Of a DNA stretch of 23,289 nt, positions 14,850 to 22,124 are shown piece after piece. Below the pieces are notes generated by a model. That model was not told the DNA's origin and made no database searches. It was given only the letters and a program-made list of their open reading frames with translations. Numbering within the stretch: position 1 is the stretch's first letter; every line of letters begins with the position of its first letter. A program made the position numbers and the translations under genes. Origin of the DNA: Alkalibacillus flavidus (GTDB taxonomy: Bacteria > Bacillota > Bacilli > Bacillales > Alkalibacillaceae); NCBI RefSeq assembly GCF_040545925.1, contig NZ_JBEPMX010000018.1, positions 1 through 23,289 on the forward strand, in the 5' to 3' direction.

Positions 14850-15206
14850 TTGTTACAAAATAACATTAAGTACTTACCTAATGACCATGTGCCCGAATTA
14901 GCGGGCGTTTACATCTTAGAGGACACCGAGAGTGGTCACGTTTATATCGGTTCGAGTATCAATATGCGCTCTCGGATTGCCCATCACCGCTCGCTGCTAC
15001 AAATGAATAAACATCCCAACAAACAACTTCAAGCATTGTTCTTGGAAGGCAATCTCATTTTTAAAGTCCTTGTTTCTTTCCCAGTTCCAGACAAGCACAA
15101 GGTCAAAGAAGCTGAACAATTATTTATTGAAGCAAGCCCAGCATTGTTTGAACAAGAATTAGTTAATAGGAAACCAGCGCGGGCTTTTCATTTAATTAAT
15201 CATTAG
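14850..15206 (+). CDS. GIY-YIG nuclease-fold protein
   Basis: A 118-residue single-domain protein of the GIY-YIG superfamily, endonucleases that cut DNA with one divalent metal and a catalytic Arg/Glu pair. The motifs are GVYILED (GVY in place of GIY), HVYIGSS (YIG), the arginine-containing helix NMRSRIAHHRSLL and a downstream glutamate in KEAEQLFIEA. There is no extra DNA-binding domain, so it resembles small GIY-YIG proteins of plasmids and phages. The TTG at 14850 is chosen because AAGGAG (14835-14840) is 9 bp upstream. A terminator-like hairpin in its leader suggests attenuation. Confidence 0.85.
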   Translation: MLQNNIKYLPNDHVPELAGVYILEDTESGHVYIGSSINMRSRIAHHRSLLQMNKHPNKQLQALFLEGNLIFKVLVSFPVPDKHKVKEAEQLFIEASPALFEQELVNRKPARAFHLINH

Positions 15207-15217
15207 TTGATGAGGTG

Positions 15218-15433
15218 ATGTTGATGACCACGCAAACCGTATCGTTATCGAAATTTCTTGTATGAGATGCACAAAAAAGACCAGTCAATTATTAATGAAG
15301 GGTCAAAACGAAATTCAAAAGGGAGGGCTTAAAATGATGAAAAATTATCTCTAGCCCATGATTTTCAAGAAATATTAGAGATAAAGTAGAAATAAAAATA
15401 GAACTTTTACCTTTCGACAAATATAAGAAATAA
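15218..15433 (+). pseudogene. Decayed small gene after the GIY-YIG gene
   Basis: A start with ribosome site (GAGGTG) 12 bp after the nuclease stop opens MTTQTVSLSKF. The frame is then lost by a shift to YEMHKKDQSIINEGS, meets an in-frame TAA, continues NDEKLSLAHDFQEILEI, stops, and resumes after another shift as EIKIELLPFDKYKK to TAA (15431-15433). Coherent protein-like pieces in one order with several disruptions are best explained by a dead gene of about 70 codons, once co-transcribed with the nuclease. Confidence 0.6.
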
Positions 15434-15451
15434 GCTCTTAAAACATAAGTG

Positions 15452-15484
15452 AAACGGTTCTTAGAATATGAGGGACTGTTTTAT
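15452..15484 (+). terminator. Terminator after the decayed gene
   Basis: AAACGGTTCT pairs with the GGGACTGTTT arm through two or three G-U pairs, followed by TTAT. Weaker than the next one. Confidence 0.5.
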
Positions 15485-15536
15485 AAAACTTAAAATGATT
15501 TCATAGATGTTCTCAGTTGTTTATATTCTTAGTTTT

Positions 15537-15566
15537 AAAGTTCCTAGTAGAAACTAGGGGCTTTTT
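15537..15566 (+). terminator. Strong terminator-like hairpin
   Basis: AAAGTTCCTAGT / ACTAGGGGCTTT forms 12 bp (two G-U) with loop AGAA, followed by TT. It lies immediately before a decayed XRE-type gene and could have insulated or attenuated it. Confidence 0.75.
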
Positions 15567-15587
15567 AATATGAGGAGTTGGATAGTC

Positions 15588-15859
15588 ATGTCGATAAAAC
15601 GTTTTAATCATGAGTTATTTAAGGAGACATTAAAAGAATATCGTGGTTAACAACCACGTTCAATAATTATAGATGAATTGAAAACGAGTAGTGGTGTTTT
15701 AATATTGGAAATTATAAGCAAGAACCGACATTAGACGAACTACTGTTGTTTTGTGAAACATTAAACGTTAGTACTGATATATCCTTTTATAAAGAACCAG
15801 GAGATACGATTACACAATTAAGAAAGTTAGTCAAATTAACTGATAAACAAAACATGTAG
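15588..15859 (+). pseudogene. Decayed XRE-type HTH regulator
   Basis: The reading starts MSIKRFNHELFKETLKEYRG, is interrupted by TAA (15648-15650), continues QPRSIIIDELKTSSGV, then shifts frame to NIGNYKQEPTLDELLLFCET and on to TAG (15857-15859). The order of a helix, a loop, then a K-x-E-P-TLDEL segment is the classic XRE/Cro pattern, in which EPTLDELLLFCETLNV follows the HTH. The stop lies in a 7-bp perfect palindrome CGTGGTT-AAC-AACCACG (15642-15658). GAGGAG upstream is intact. Non-functional as it stands. Confidence 0.7.
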
Positions 15860-15959
15860 GAAGAATTGAATTGCATTAAAATAAGGGGGGGAGTATATAA
15901 GAATAAAAACGAGGTTTCTGCCAATACATATGTCTATTTTAATGAGAGGTAATTTATAG

Positions 15960-16067
15960 AATATAGAACATTAAAACTTAGAAGAAAGGTTACAATTTAT
16001 TAAGGAATCGTCTGTGTTGAACTTGCAAAAAATAACATGGGATTATAAGAGACTAGACAGACGTTAA
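15960..16067 (+). pseudogene. Short decayed coding fragment
   Basis: A frame reading NLEERLQFIKESSVLNLQKI to WDYKRLDRR and TAA is broken near its start by an in-frame TAA. It is protein-like but too short to assign. It continues the run of gene remnants from 15.2 kb. Confidence 0.4.
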
Positions 16068-16817
16068 ATATTTTCTAGACATTATCACTAAATTTAATAG
16101 TCCTTTCCGTCTTTCAATTAAATTATGATGGATTGTTTTGTGAAAGAGCAAAAGTAATATTTTCACCATTTTAGTTTTGTTTAAACCTATATATGCTTCG
16201 TAGTTCCCTGGTTAGTAAACATGGGGAAAAGTGTGTTCTCTATAACAACTATACTGCCTTTAAAAAAATTGATTTTTATATTTGTTTTTTGAATTAACCA
16301 CATAAACACTCTATTTAATTATATAAACAAATTTATCACATTACTTAAGAACGGATTACTGCGCTGTAATTTTTATTTTAGTTGTTTTCTAGAAGGTAAA
16401 GTATCAGAAATGATAATAGTATTTAAAATTTATTACTTAACAATATTAATGATTTCAATTTGAAAATATAGTATTATTTACTTAAAGAAACTTAAAATTT
16501 GGAAATTTATTTTTTAAGGGTGAGGATAATATAACTTCATACAATGTAGTTATATTAAAATGTTTTCTAAAGTTACAGACTAACATGGCAATCTAGGAAT
16601 TAGGTGACCATTCTAACAAAAATTATTCACAGAATTAGAAGGATATTAGAATTACATTAGCAGATACAATACATATTGAACAAGTGGTTAATTCAAGCTT
16701 TACATTACCTAATAAATTTTATGGGATTAAAAAAATTTGACAAAGGTAGTTATAATTTAATAACCCTACAGCACGAGAGTCATTAATAATACCAAATTTT
16801 ATAAAAGGATGATTTAT
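16068..16817. other. AT-rich spacer before the nuclease cluster
   Basis: No gene is supported. A 24-nt stretch around 16460-16483 (containing AATATAGTATTATTTACTT) resembles 18662-18686 upstream of the third gene of the cluster, at about 20 of 24 positions. It may be a shared promoter or operator. Confidence 0.35.
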
Positions 16818-17849
16818 ATGTCAGAAGTTCACTATTTTCCTAGATACTCACAAAAGGAAAACATGGTTACCAATAACACTCTATTATTATTCAGAAGATT
16901 ATATAATCATAGTCCTGTAAAATTTACAGAATTTATGAATGCTCTTTTCGAAAACAATGATATAGTGCTGAATACAACAGTGAAATTTAAACAGCAAGAG
17001 AAAGCATCAAGTGGTAGTGTTCCAGATGGTTATATTGAGCAAGAAAGTATTAAAGTAGTAATTGAAACAAAATTATATGGACAGAAAAATTTACCACAAA
17101 TAAAGAAACATTGGGATAGTTTTGAAAATGAAAATCAACAAATATTTTTATTGATAAACAAAGAATCTACTTCTAGTGATTATCTAAATGAAATTAACAA
17201 TGTATTAAACACTTATAATGATGAAAATCAACAAAACATTCAATTTGTGGCAACAACTTTTAAGGACATTTGTAACAGTTTTAATAATGTTTTAAATGAC
17301 TATGAATTAGAAATGAGAGATTTAATAGATGATTATGAATTATTTTGTAATGAAACAAACTTAATCGATAATTCTGATTCGAAAATTAGAGTCGTATTAA
17401 CAGGCAAAACATTAGAACAAAATTTAAAATATAATGTTTACTATAACCCTTCCGACAGAGGTTATCAAAACACGAAATATTTAGGTCTTTATAAAGATAA
17501 ATCTGTACAAGCGATTGGTAAAATTTCATGTATTGTTGACGCACAGTACATACCTGAAGAAGAAAGAGTGGATATTATTAAAGAATTAAAAGGAAGCGTA
17601 ACAGAAGAACAAAAGGAAATTATTAAAGAGGTAGCGATTGAAGCGAAGCATAAATATGGGTATCAACTTGAAGAAGGAAGAAGGTACTTCTTCGTTGATA
17701 AATATTATGAAACTAATTTTATGAAAAAATCCAAAGGAGCTGTACAAGGCACAAGGTACATTGATTTATCAGATATGGAGGGTTTTGACCAAGATATGTC
17801 AGCAGAGGATGTTGCTAACCTATTAAATGGTGAAGTGTGGGGGATTTAG
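16818..17849 (+). CDS. PD-(D/E)XK nuclease-fold protein
   Basis: A 343-residue protein with a metal-dependent nuclease core of the restriction-endonuclease-like superfamily near its N-terminus: SVPDGYI (P69, D70) followed by VVIETKLYG (E83-x-K85), the exact PD...ExK spacing of that fold. The opening, with a HYFPRYSQKEN motif and NNTLLLFRRLY helix, is a style I recall in conserved hypothetical proteins of defence islands. The remaining 200 residues contain two mixed domains (RVVLTG near 190, RYFFVDKYYETNF near 295) that could set specificity. Start ATG 16818 follows AAAGGATG; ATG 16809 overlaps the ribosome site. It is first of a plus-strand cluster, and a restriction or DNA-damage role is inferred. 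Confidence 0.75.
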   Translation: MSEVHYFPRYSQKENMVTNNTLLLFRRLYNHSPVKFTEFMNALFENNDIVLNTTVKFKQQEKASSGSVPDGYIEQESIKVVIETKLYGQKNLPQIKKHWDSFENENQQIFLLINKESTSSDYLNEINNVLNTYNDENQQNIQFVATTFKDICNSFNNVLNDYELEMRDLIDDYELFCNETNLIDNSDSKIRVVLTGKTLEQNLKYNVYYNPSDRGYQNTKYLGLYKDKSVQAIGKISCIVDAQYIPEEERVDIIKELKGSVTEEQKEIIKEVAIEAKHKYGYQLEEGRRYFFVDKYYETNFMKKSKGAVQGTRYIDLSDMEGFDQDMSAEDVANLLNGEVWGI

Positions 17850-17958
17850 AAGGCCTATAATGACTTGAAATCAAGAAACTCAGGATATATTACTGGCTTA
17901 GTCAATGGTTGCCTCTTAAGTAATTGAATGTTTGTTGAATTGTCTAAGGAGGAAGTGT

Positions 17959-18615
17959 ATGGTGAAACACTTAGATGAATTATTTACAGATTTAGAACAG
18001 TATAGAACAGCACAAGAAATGAGACTGTATTTTGAAGAAAAGATGAAAGAAATAAACGATTCTGAGGAGCTTAGAAAGATAGTTAGACTAAAACAAGGAA
18101 AAGTTAAAGAGTTTGTAGAAGAATTTTATCCACTCACTTTATTCAGTCAGTCAAAGTATTTTGGGTTAAATTCTAGGGGGAAAGTTGTACTTGGTAACCA
18201 AGGATATGACGCTTCAATTATTCAACAAGATGGGACAGAGAAAAAATTAGAAATAACTTCTTATATAGATGGTGAGTGGGAACATAAAGATGCAATAAGG
18301 TTGAATGAAAGAGGTTATGGTGACATGCGTTTTAATGATGTCAAAAGTCTAAAAGAAAGAGCTTTAGATAACCTTGAAAAGGTGCTTGCTAATATAAGAA
18401 ATAAGAGTTTGAAAGATTATAGAGGTGTATCGTTATTATTTGTAATCAATACGTATGATTTCTTTGAAGCTTACAATAATGATTCACAGCAATTTATTGA
18501 TAAGTTAATAAGTGAAATTAAAAACTTTGATTTTAAGGCTGAAAGAGTTTATTTAATAAGACTAAAAGAGAACACTCTTAGCCAAGTTGACTCAAACACT
18601 TACGTTTTGAAATAA
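17959..18615 (+). CDS. Conserved protein with possible nuclease-like core
   Basis: A 218-residue protein: a charged helical N-terminus (about 1-55), then an alpha/beta core with NQGYDASII (D84) and KKLEITSYIDG (E98, T100), then Arg/Asn-rich helices and a Rossmann-like strand SLLFVINTYD (about 168-177). The D...E-x-T pattern resembles a PD-(D/E)XK core whose lysine is replaced, as in a group of conserved hypothetical proteins with a G-Y-D-A then E-(V/I)-T motif. Whether it cuts DNA is unclear. ATG 17959 is chosen because AAGGAGG (17946-17952) is 6 bp upstream. It lies 109 bp after the nuclease gene with no terminator between, so they may be co-transcribed. Confidence 0.7.
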   Translation: MVKHLDELFTDLEQYRTAQEMRLYFEEKMKEINDSEELRKIVRLKQGKVKEFVEEFYPLTLFSQSKYFGLNSRGKVVLGNQGYDASIIQQDGTEKKLEITSYIDGEWEHKDAIRLNERGYGDMRFNDVKSLKERALDNLEKVLANIRNKSLKDYRGVSLLFVINTYDFFEAYNNDSQQFIDKLISEIKNFDFKAERVYLIRLKENTLSQVDSNTYVLK

Positions 18616-18692
18616 AAAGAACTATAAACTTAGATATTTTGTTTAGCTCATCACAATAACTTGTAGAATATAGTACTATTTACTTGGGTGGG

Positions 18693-18720
18693 CTTAGAAT
18701 CTAAAAAATAAGATTCTAAG
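18693..18720. promoter_or_regulatory. Perfect 10-bp inverted repeat, candidate operator
   Basis: CTTAGAATCT and AGATTCTAAG are exact inverted copies separated by AAAAAATA. There is no following U-tract, and it lies about 95 bp before the start of the 89-residue gene, next to the AATATAGTACTATTTACTT stretch. It fits a regulator site or an RNA hairpin in the leader. Confidence 0.5.
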
Positions 18721-18815
18721 GAAGATGATGTATTGTTATTGAATTTATAGAAATCTATTTTTGAATATTTACATCTTGAATCTATAAAAATAAAAAATTA
18801 ATTAGGTGATTATTT

Positions 18816-19085
18816 TTGGGTGGATTAATAGAAGGTGTCTGGGAAAGGATAGTAAAAAATGAAGGAGAGGTATTTAAACAAAAAAGAGGGAAGGAGTTTT
18901 CATATTCAGTAAAAATGAATACGCTCTATTTGCGTACAACTAACAGAATTATCTCAAAAAAAACGTTCGAAAAAGCTTTGGATGAAGTCCCGTTAGAGAA
19001 CACAGTACCTTTACAAAATCTTCAGGCTCCATCATATCTATACGCTATTTTAATGGATAATAGAATAAGGAAAGATGATTATTAG
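18816..19085 (+). CDS. Small conserved protein of the nuclease cluster
   Basis: An 89-residue single-domain protein. The core pattern, in which a GEVFKQKRGKEFSYSV strand pair is followed by TLYLRTTNRIISKKTFEKAL and later APSYLYAILMDNRI, is one I recall in short hypothetical proteins near restriction or HNH genes. I cannot name a family or function. The TTG start is supported by TTAGGTGAT about 8 bp upstream, and no ATG is available before Met34. The gene continues the plus-strand cluster. Confidence 0.65.
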   Translation: MGGLIEGVWERIVKNEGEVFKQKRGKEFSYSVKMNTLYLRTTNRIISKKTFEKALDEVPLENTVPLQNLQAPSYLYAILMDNRIRKDDY

Positions 19086-19097
19086 AACCAAATAATA

Positions 19098-19352
19098 CAG
19101 AGGTAATGGGTTGTGGAAATTCCTTGCAAGGTATTCAGAGTGTGATGAGTTTACAATTAAAATGGCACGATGCAAATTGTTATAAGAGGTGGTGTTCTGG
19201 AGGTGGGATGTACATGGGTTTCAAACTCGTCTTCTTATAAAGCTTTACATCAAGCTTGGCCATCATTTGCAAAAGAGCTTCGTAAAATTAGGATGATTAG
19301 AGAAGCTGATTCAATAGAGAAGGCTTTACGAAATATCGGATGGAATGTTTAA
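19098..19352 (+). pseudogene. Frameshifted remnant; 3' part open from 19170
   Basis: From 19161 to 19352 a frame is open and its last 40 residues look authentic (SSYKALHQAWPSFAKELRKI, ending ALRNIGWNV), but no ribosome site precedes ATG 19170. Upstream, another frame (from about 19105) is open with protein-like text (LKWHDANCYKRW then GGGMYMG) up to a TAA shortly after 19220. The two overlapping partial frames suggest a gene broken by a frameshift near 19200. Alternatively the 60-residue frame is a genuine short gene with weak translation. A terminator follows directly. Confidence 0.45.
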
Positions 19353-19369
19353 GAGGTTAATGGGATAGG

Positions 19370-19398
19370 GCATTAATTTAAAATTTAATGCTTTTTTT
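19370..19398 (+). terminator. Terminator of the nuclease cluster
   Basis: GCATTAA (19370-19376) and TTAATGC (19385-19391) form a perfect 7-bp stem with an 8-nt loop, then T7. Confidence 0.85.
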
Positions 19399-19487
19399 AT
19401 AATTCAAATCAAAATCACCTCATAAATCTATGTTTAAATTTGTTTTTTAAATCAGTAATTAAAGTTAAAATGAACTTACAACAATTA

Positions 19488-20063
19488 TCATTTTAAGGAC
19501 AAATCTTTTAATTGATTTCTGTTAATACAAAGGAAGTTCTCAATATGGTATGGTTCTAGTTGATGTAATTCATATGGTAGAAGTTCAAGCGTTATATATG
19601 GATAGTTTTCATTATTAAGAAAATAGTTAGCCTTATATTGTATAATGTCCTTACCTAATAAGTTTAAAGCTCCTTCGAATGCTCCTTGGTGTAAATATAT
19701 TACTGAAGGATACAAATCAAATATTGCCCCTAATCTTAACGATGTATCATAGATTGCTAAAGGGCCAAAATTTTGCTCCTTTAATTCATACAAGATTGTA
19801 AAAATGTCATCGAAACATTGGCATTTATGTAATTCATTAATAATTAATGGATTAAGTAACTTCTTCGTCATATCTTCTAGGGTTTTTTGTGGAATTCGAT
19901 TTTGATGATAGTCCCTTTTTAATCTTGGGTCCTTCGCCCATACAGCATTTTCAATTAGTGCTTCTAGTGGTTTTGAGCGATTTCTAAAATCACTCAATTT
20001 CCAATCTTCATAATGTGCATGGTTCTGAATATATTTTTTTATTAACTCTTCCAATGACTTCAT
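19488..20063 (-). CDS. Conserved hypothetical protein (YDTxLRxG motif)
   Basis: A 191-residue soluble protein. The region about residues 97-137, with GPLAIYDTSLRLGAIF and then VIYLHQGAFEGALNLLG, follows a pattern I recall from a widespread uncharacterised family (IG-PL-x-VYDT-x-LR-IGA...VYLH-x-G), which is predicted to be helical. The N-terminus includes AVWAKDPRLKRDYHQNRIP. AGGAGGG precedes the ATG by 7-8 bp. Its biochemical role is unknown. It converges on the nuclease cluster; a TTAAAATGA/TCATTTTAA hairpin (19465-19496) overlapping its stop may end its transcript. Confidence 0.75.
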   Translation of the reverse strand: MKSLEELIKKYIQNHAHYEDWKLSDFRNRSKPLEALIENAVWAKDPRLKRDYHQNRIPQKTLEDMTKKLLNPLIINELHKCQCFDDIFTILYELKEQNFGPLAIYDTSLRLGAIFDLYPSVIYLHQGAFEGALNLLGKDIIQYKANYFLNNENYPYITLELLPYELHQLEPYHIENFLCINRNQLKDLSLK

Positions 20064-20404
20064 ACATATCCCTCCTATATAACAGGTTTAAACACTTATA
20101 TTTATGCACGTTATTATTGATTAAGAAGTGAAGTCCATATTACAAAACAGATTGATATTCATAGAAATTAACTTGTTAACACTAATCAATAACATAATCA
20201 ATTAATAACGACTATATTTCAAGGGTATTTGTAATCGTTTTATTAACTGTCTTGACCATAATTCCAAGATACATTAATATAGTTTTAACGTATTAAATGC
20301 GTTAATAATTCAAATAACACGAGATGCAATCAGATTATAAGTGATTATAATCTTCGGAAGCACCGTCAGCAAAGCGATGGGAAAACGTTAGCTTGTAAGC
20401 GTCT
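20064..20404. other. Spacer with TTAACTGTC site and a short palindrome
   Basis: No gene. It contains TTAACTGTC (20243-20251), an exact copy of the dispersed 9-mer, and a perfect 8-bp hairpin GATTATAA-GTGA-TTATAATC (20333-20352) about 50 bp before the tRNA-like sequence. Confidence 0.5.
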
Positions 20405-20476
20405 GAACTCGTGGTGTAACGGATAACACACAAGATTCCGGTTCTTGCGATAGGGGTTCGATTCCCTTCGAGGGCA
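20405..20476 (+). tRNA. tRNA-Arg(CCG)-like gene with damaged acceptor stem
   Basis: All arms are recognisable: D stem GTGT/ACAC (20414-20417, 20426-20429), anticodon stem CAAGA/TCTTG with loop TTCCGGT (anticodon CCG, 20438-20440), T stem AGGGG/CCCTT with loop TTCGATT, and discriminator A (20476). CCA is not encoded. The 5' acceptor strand GAACTCG pairs with CGAGGGC only after two A-G mismatches at pairs 2-71 and 3-70; an intact gene would read GCCCTCG. It is therefore either a decaying tRNA gene or the edge of an integration event that kept all but the first bases. Confidence 0.8.
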
Positions 20477-20695
20477 TTCATTAAACACTCGCCATGTCGG
20501 CGTTCATCAAACATCAGAACGTTCGATTACCCCTCGGAAATATAGACTATTGTTTTATTAAAAATAACACGCAAGACTAACACGCAACCTACAACACCCA
20601 TCTAGAATTCTGACCAATTTCATAAAAATATAGTGATCAAATGAACCTTTCAAGTGTTTTGGTTTACGATCATACAAAATGGGGGAGCCGTATTT
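20477..20695. other. Spacer between tRNA-like gene and 3-TM gene
   Basis: No gene. CGCCATGTCGGCG near 20489-20501 can form a short hairpin. Nothing else was recognised. Confidence 0.35.
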
Positions 20696-20989
20696 ATGTT
20701 AGAAAAATATCCATGGCTGAAGTGGTCGGTGTTAAGTTTCACATTATTACAATGGGTAAGTGTGTGGGGTGTAGCGATGTATTTTTCCGATAGAGCTTTG
20801 GATGTCTTTAATTGGTTAATCAAACTGTCATTTGTCATAAATCCCATATTCGTTTTGGTTATGGCATTTTTAATTTTAACTCATAAAGCAATGAAACGTG
20901 ATGAAAAACGTAAAGGATTAACCTATTTAGTCATCCCTTTTTTAACTGTGTTTCCTTTTGTTCTGCCAGAGATTGTCCCGTTTTTATAG
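20696..20989 (+). CDS. Three-helix small membrane protein
   Basis: A 97-residue protein with three hydrophobic segments (about residues 8-28, 40-60, 76-94). A basic loop (KAMKRDEKRKG) separates the second and third. ATG 20696 is supported by GGGGGAG (20681-20687), 8 bp upstream; the longer frame from 20654 precedes that site. Terminator downstream. No family recognised. Confidence 0.75.
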   Translation: MLEKYPWLKWSVLSFTLLQWVSVWGVAMYFSDRALDVFNWLIKLSFVINPIFVLVMAFLILTHKAMKRDEKRKGLTYLVIPFLTVFPFVLPEIVPFL

Positions 20990-21018
20990 AAGATCCATGA
21001 AAATTGATGTATGTTCTC

Positions 21019-21043
21019 GCCACCTGATAAAGGTGGCATTTTT
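21019..21043 (+). terminator. Terminator of the 3-TM gene
   Basis: Perfect 7-bp stem GCCACCT / AGGTGGC, loop GATAA, followed by ATTTTTAAT. Confidence 0.88.
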
Positions 21044-21172
21044 AATCGATCAACTACACAACACAAAGCTTTTATGATTGATGTCAATTTTGAAAGCGGT
21101 TACGATGACATTAACTGTGGTATTTTATATTAGAAATCTATTATTTTTAAATCATCATTGGAGGAATGTTCT

Positions 21173-22015
21173 GTGAGTCAAAAAATCGGTTTTGTCGGTC
21201 TTGGTGCGATTGGGTTTCCGATGGCCGTGAATTTGGTGAAGGCTGGTTACGACGTGGTCGGTTATGATGCGTTTAAAGGTGTTTATGAAAAAGCTGAAGC
21301 TGAAGGTTTGACGATGGTTGAGACGGTGAAAGAGGTCGCGGATCAATCGGATGAAGCGGTCATTTCAATGGTACGTAACTATGAGCAGAACGTTGATGTG
21401 ATTTTTGGAGAGAATGGTCTGGTCGCTGGTGATTCGAAAGGTAAGACGGTCATTTGTATGAGCACGCTTGATCCCGATACGATGAAACAGTTGAACGACA
21501 AAGTCGATGCAGAAAGCGATCTGAATTTAATCGATGCCGGTGTTAGTGGTGGTGTTGAAGGGGCAAAAGATGCCACGTTATCGATTATGGTTTCAGGCCC
21601 TGAGCATGTGGTAAAAGCGTGCCAACCGTATTTTGACGTGCTTGGATCCAATACGTTTTACTACGGATCTGAAACAGGGAATAGTCAAATCGCTAAGTTA
21701 ATTAACAATCTGATTCTAGGTGTCAATGTGAATGCTGTTGCTGAAGGGCTTAAGTTAGCGGAGCACTACGGTTTACCGCAAGATGAGTTGTTGAATTTAT
21801 TAGAAGTCAGTACGGGTGATAGTTGGGTCGTTCGAAATTGGGACAATGTGTCTCAGTGGACGGCTGACGCCACGTTGAACGTCTTGCTCACTGATTTAAA
21901 TGCTGTTCACCAGCAAGGAATTCAGCAACATGTGCCGTTACCATTCTCAGCACTAGCGACGACGCAATTGATGGATGCGATGGGAGAGAGAAAACTAACA
22001 TCCAAATCCAAATGA
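21173..22015 (+). CDS. NAD(P)-dependent 3-hydroxyisobutyrate-dehydrogenase-family oxidoreductase
   Basis: A 280-residue beta-hydroxyacid dehydrogenase that would oxidise a 3-hydroxy acid or reduce a semialdehyde or imine; the substrate cannot be read from sequence. The family motifs are complete: Rossmann GLGAIGFPMA (residues about 9-18), substrate-binding DAGVSGGVEGA (about 121-131), catalytic lysine in GNSQIAKLINN (about 167-177) and the C-terminal helix with HVPLPFSALA. The normal C-terminal tail is shortened by perhaps 15-20 residues and ends GERKLTSKSK. Start GTG 21173 follows TTGGAGGAA by 7 bp. Base and codon use are visibly richer in G+C than neighbouring genes, which suggests a separate, chromosomal-type origin. 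A large hairpin follows. Confidence 0.92.
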   Translation: MSQKIGFVGLGAIGFPMAVNLVKAGYDVVGYDAFKGVYEKAEAEGLTMVETVKEVADQSDEAVISMVRNYEQNVDVIFGENGLVAGDSKGKTVICMSTLDPDTMKQLNDKVDAESDLNLIDAGVSGGVEGAKDATLSIMVSGPEHVVKACQPYFDVLGSNTFYYGSETGNSQIAKLINNLILGVNVNAVAEGLKLAEHYGLPQDELLNLLEVSTGDSWVVRNWDNVSQWTADATLNVLLTDLNAVHQQGIQQHVPLPFSALATTQLMDAMGERKLTSKSK

Positions 22016-22055
22016 AAATGATTAGTTCATATTTACATTAGACATTGTCTGAACA

Positions 22056-22105
22056 TAGCCCTCAAATTATTAGAGTGAGGTAAAAATCTAGTAATTTGGG
22101 GGCTA
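22056..22105. terminator. Bidirectional terminator hairpin between convergent genes
   Basis: 19-nt arms 22056-22074 and 22087-22105 pair completely (two G-U) around a 12-nt loop; the base of the stem is TAGCCC/GGGCTA. There is no long U-tract on either side, but its position between the stops of two convergent genes (22015 and 22125) supports a terminator role for both. Confidence 0.75.
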
Positions 22106-22124
22106 TTAATGTGATTTATCATCA

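Noticed and set aside
15207..15450. An intact second gene in the GIY-YIG operon
   Set aside because: The frame is lost within 15 codons and meets further stops; only a pseudogene is supportable.
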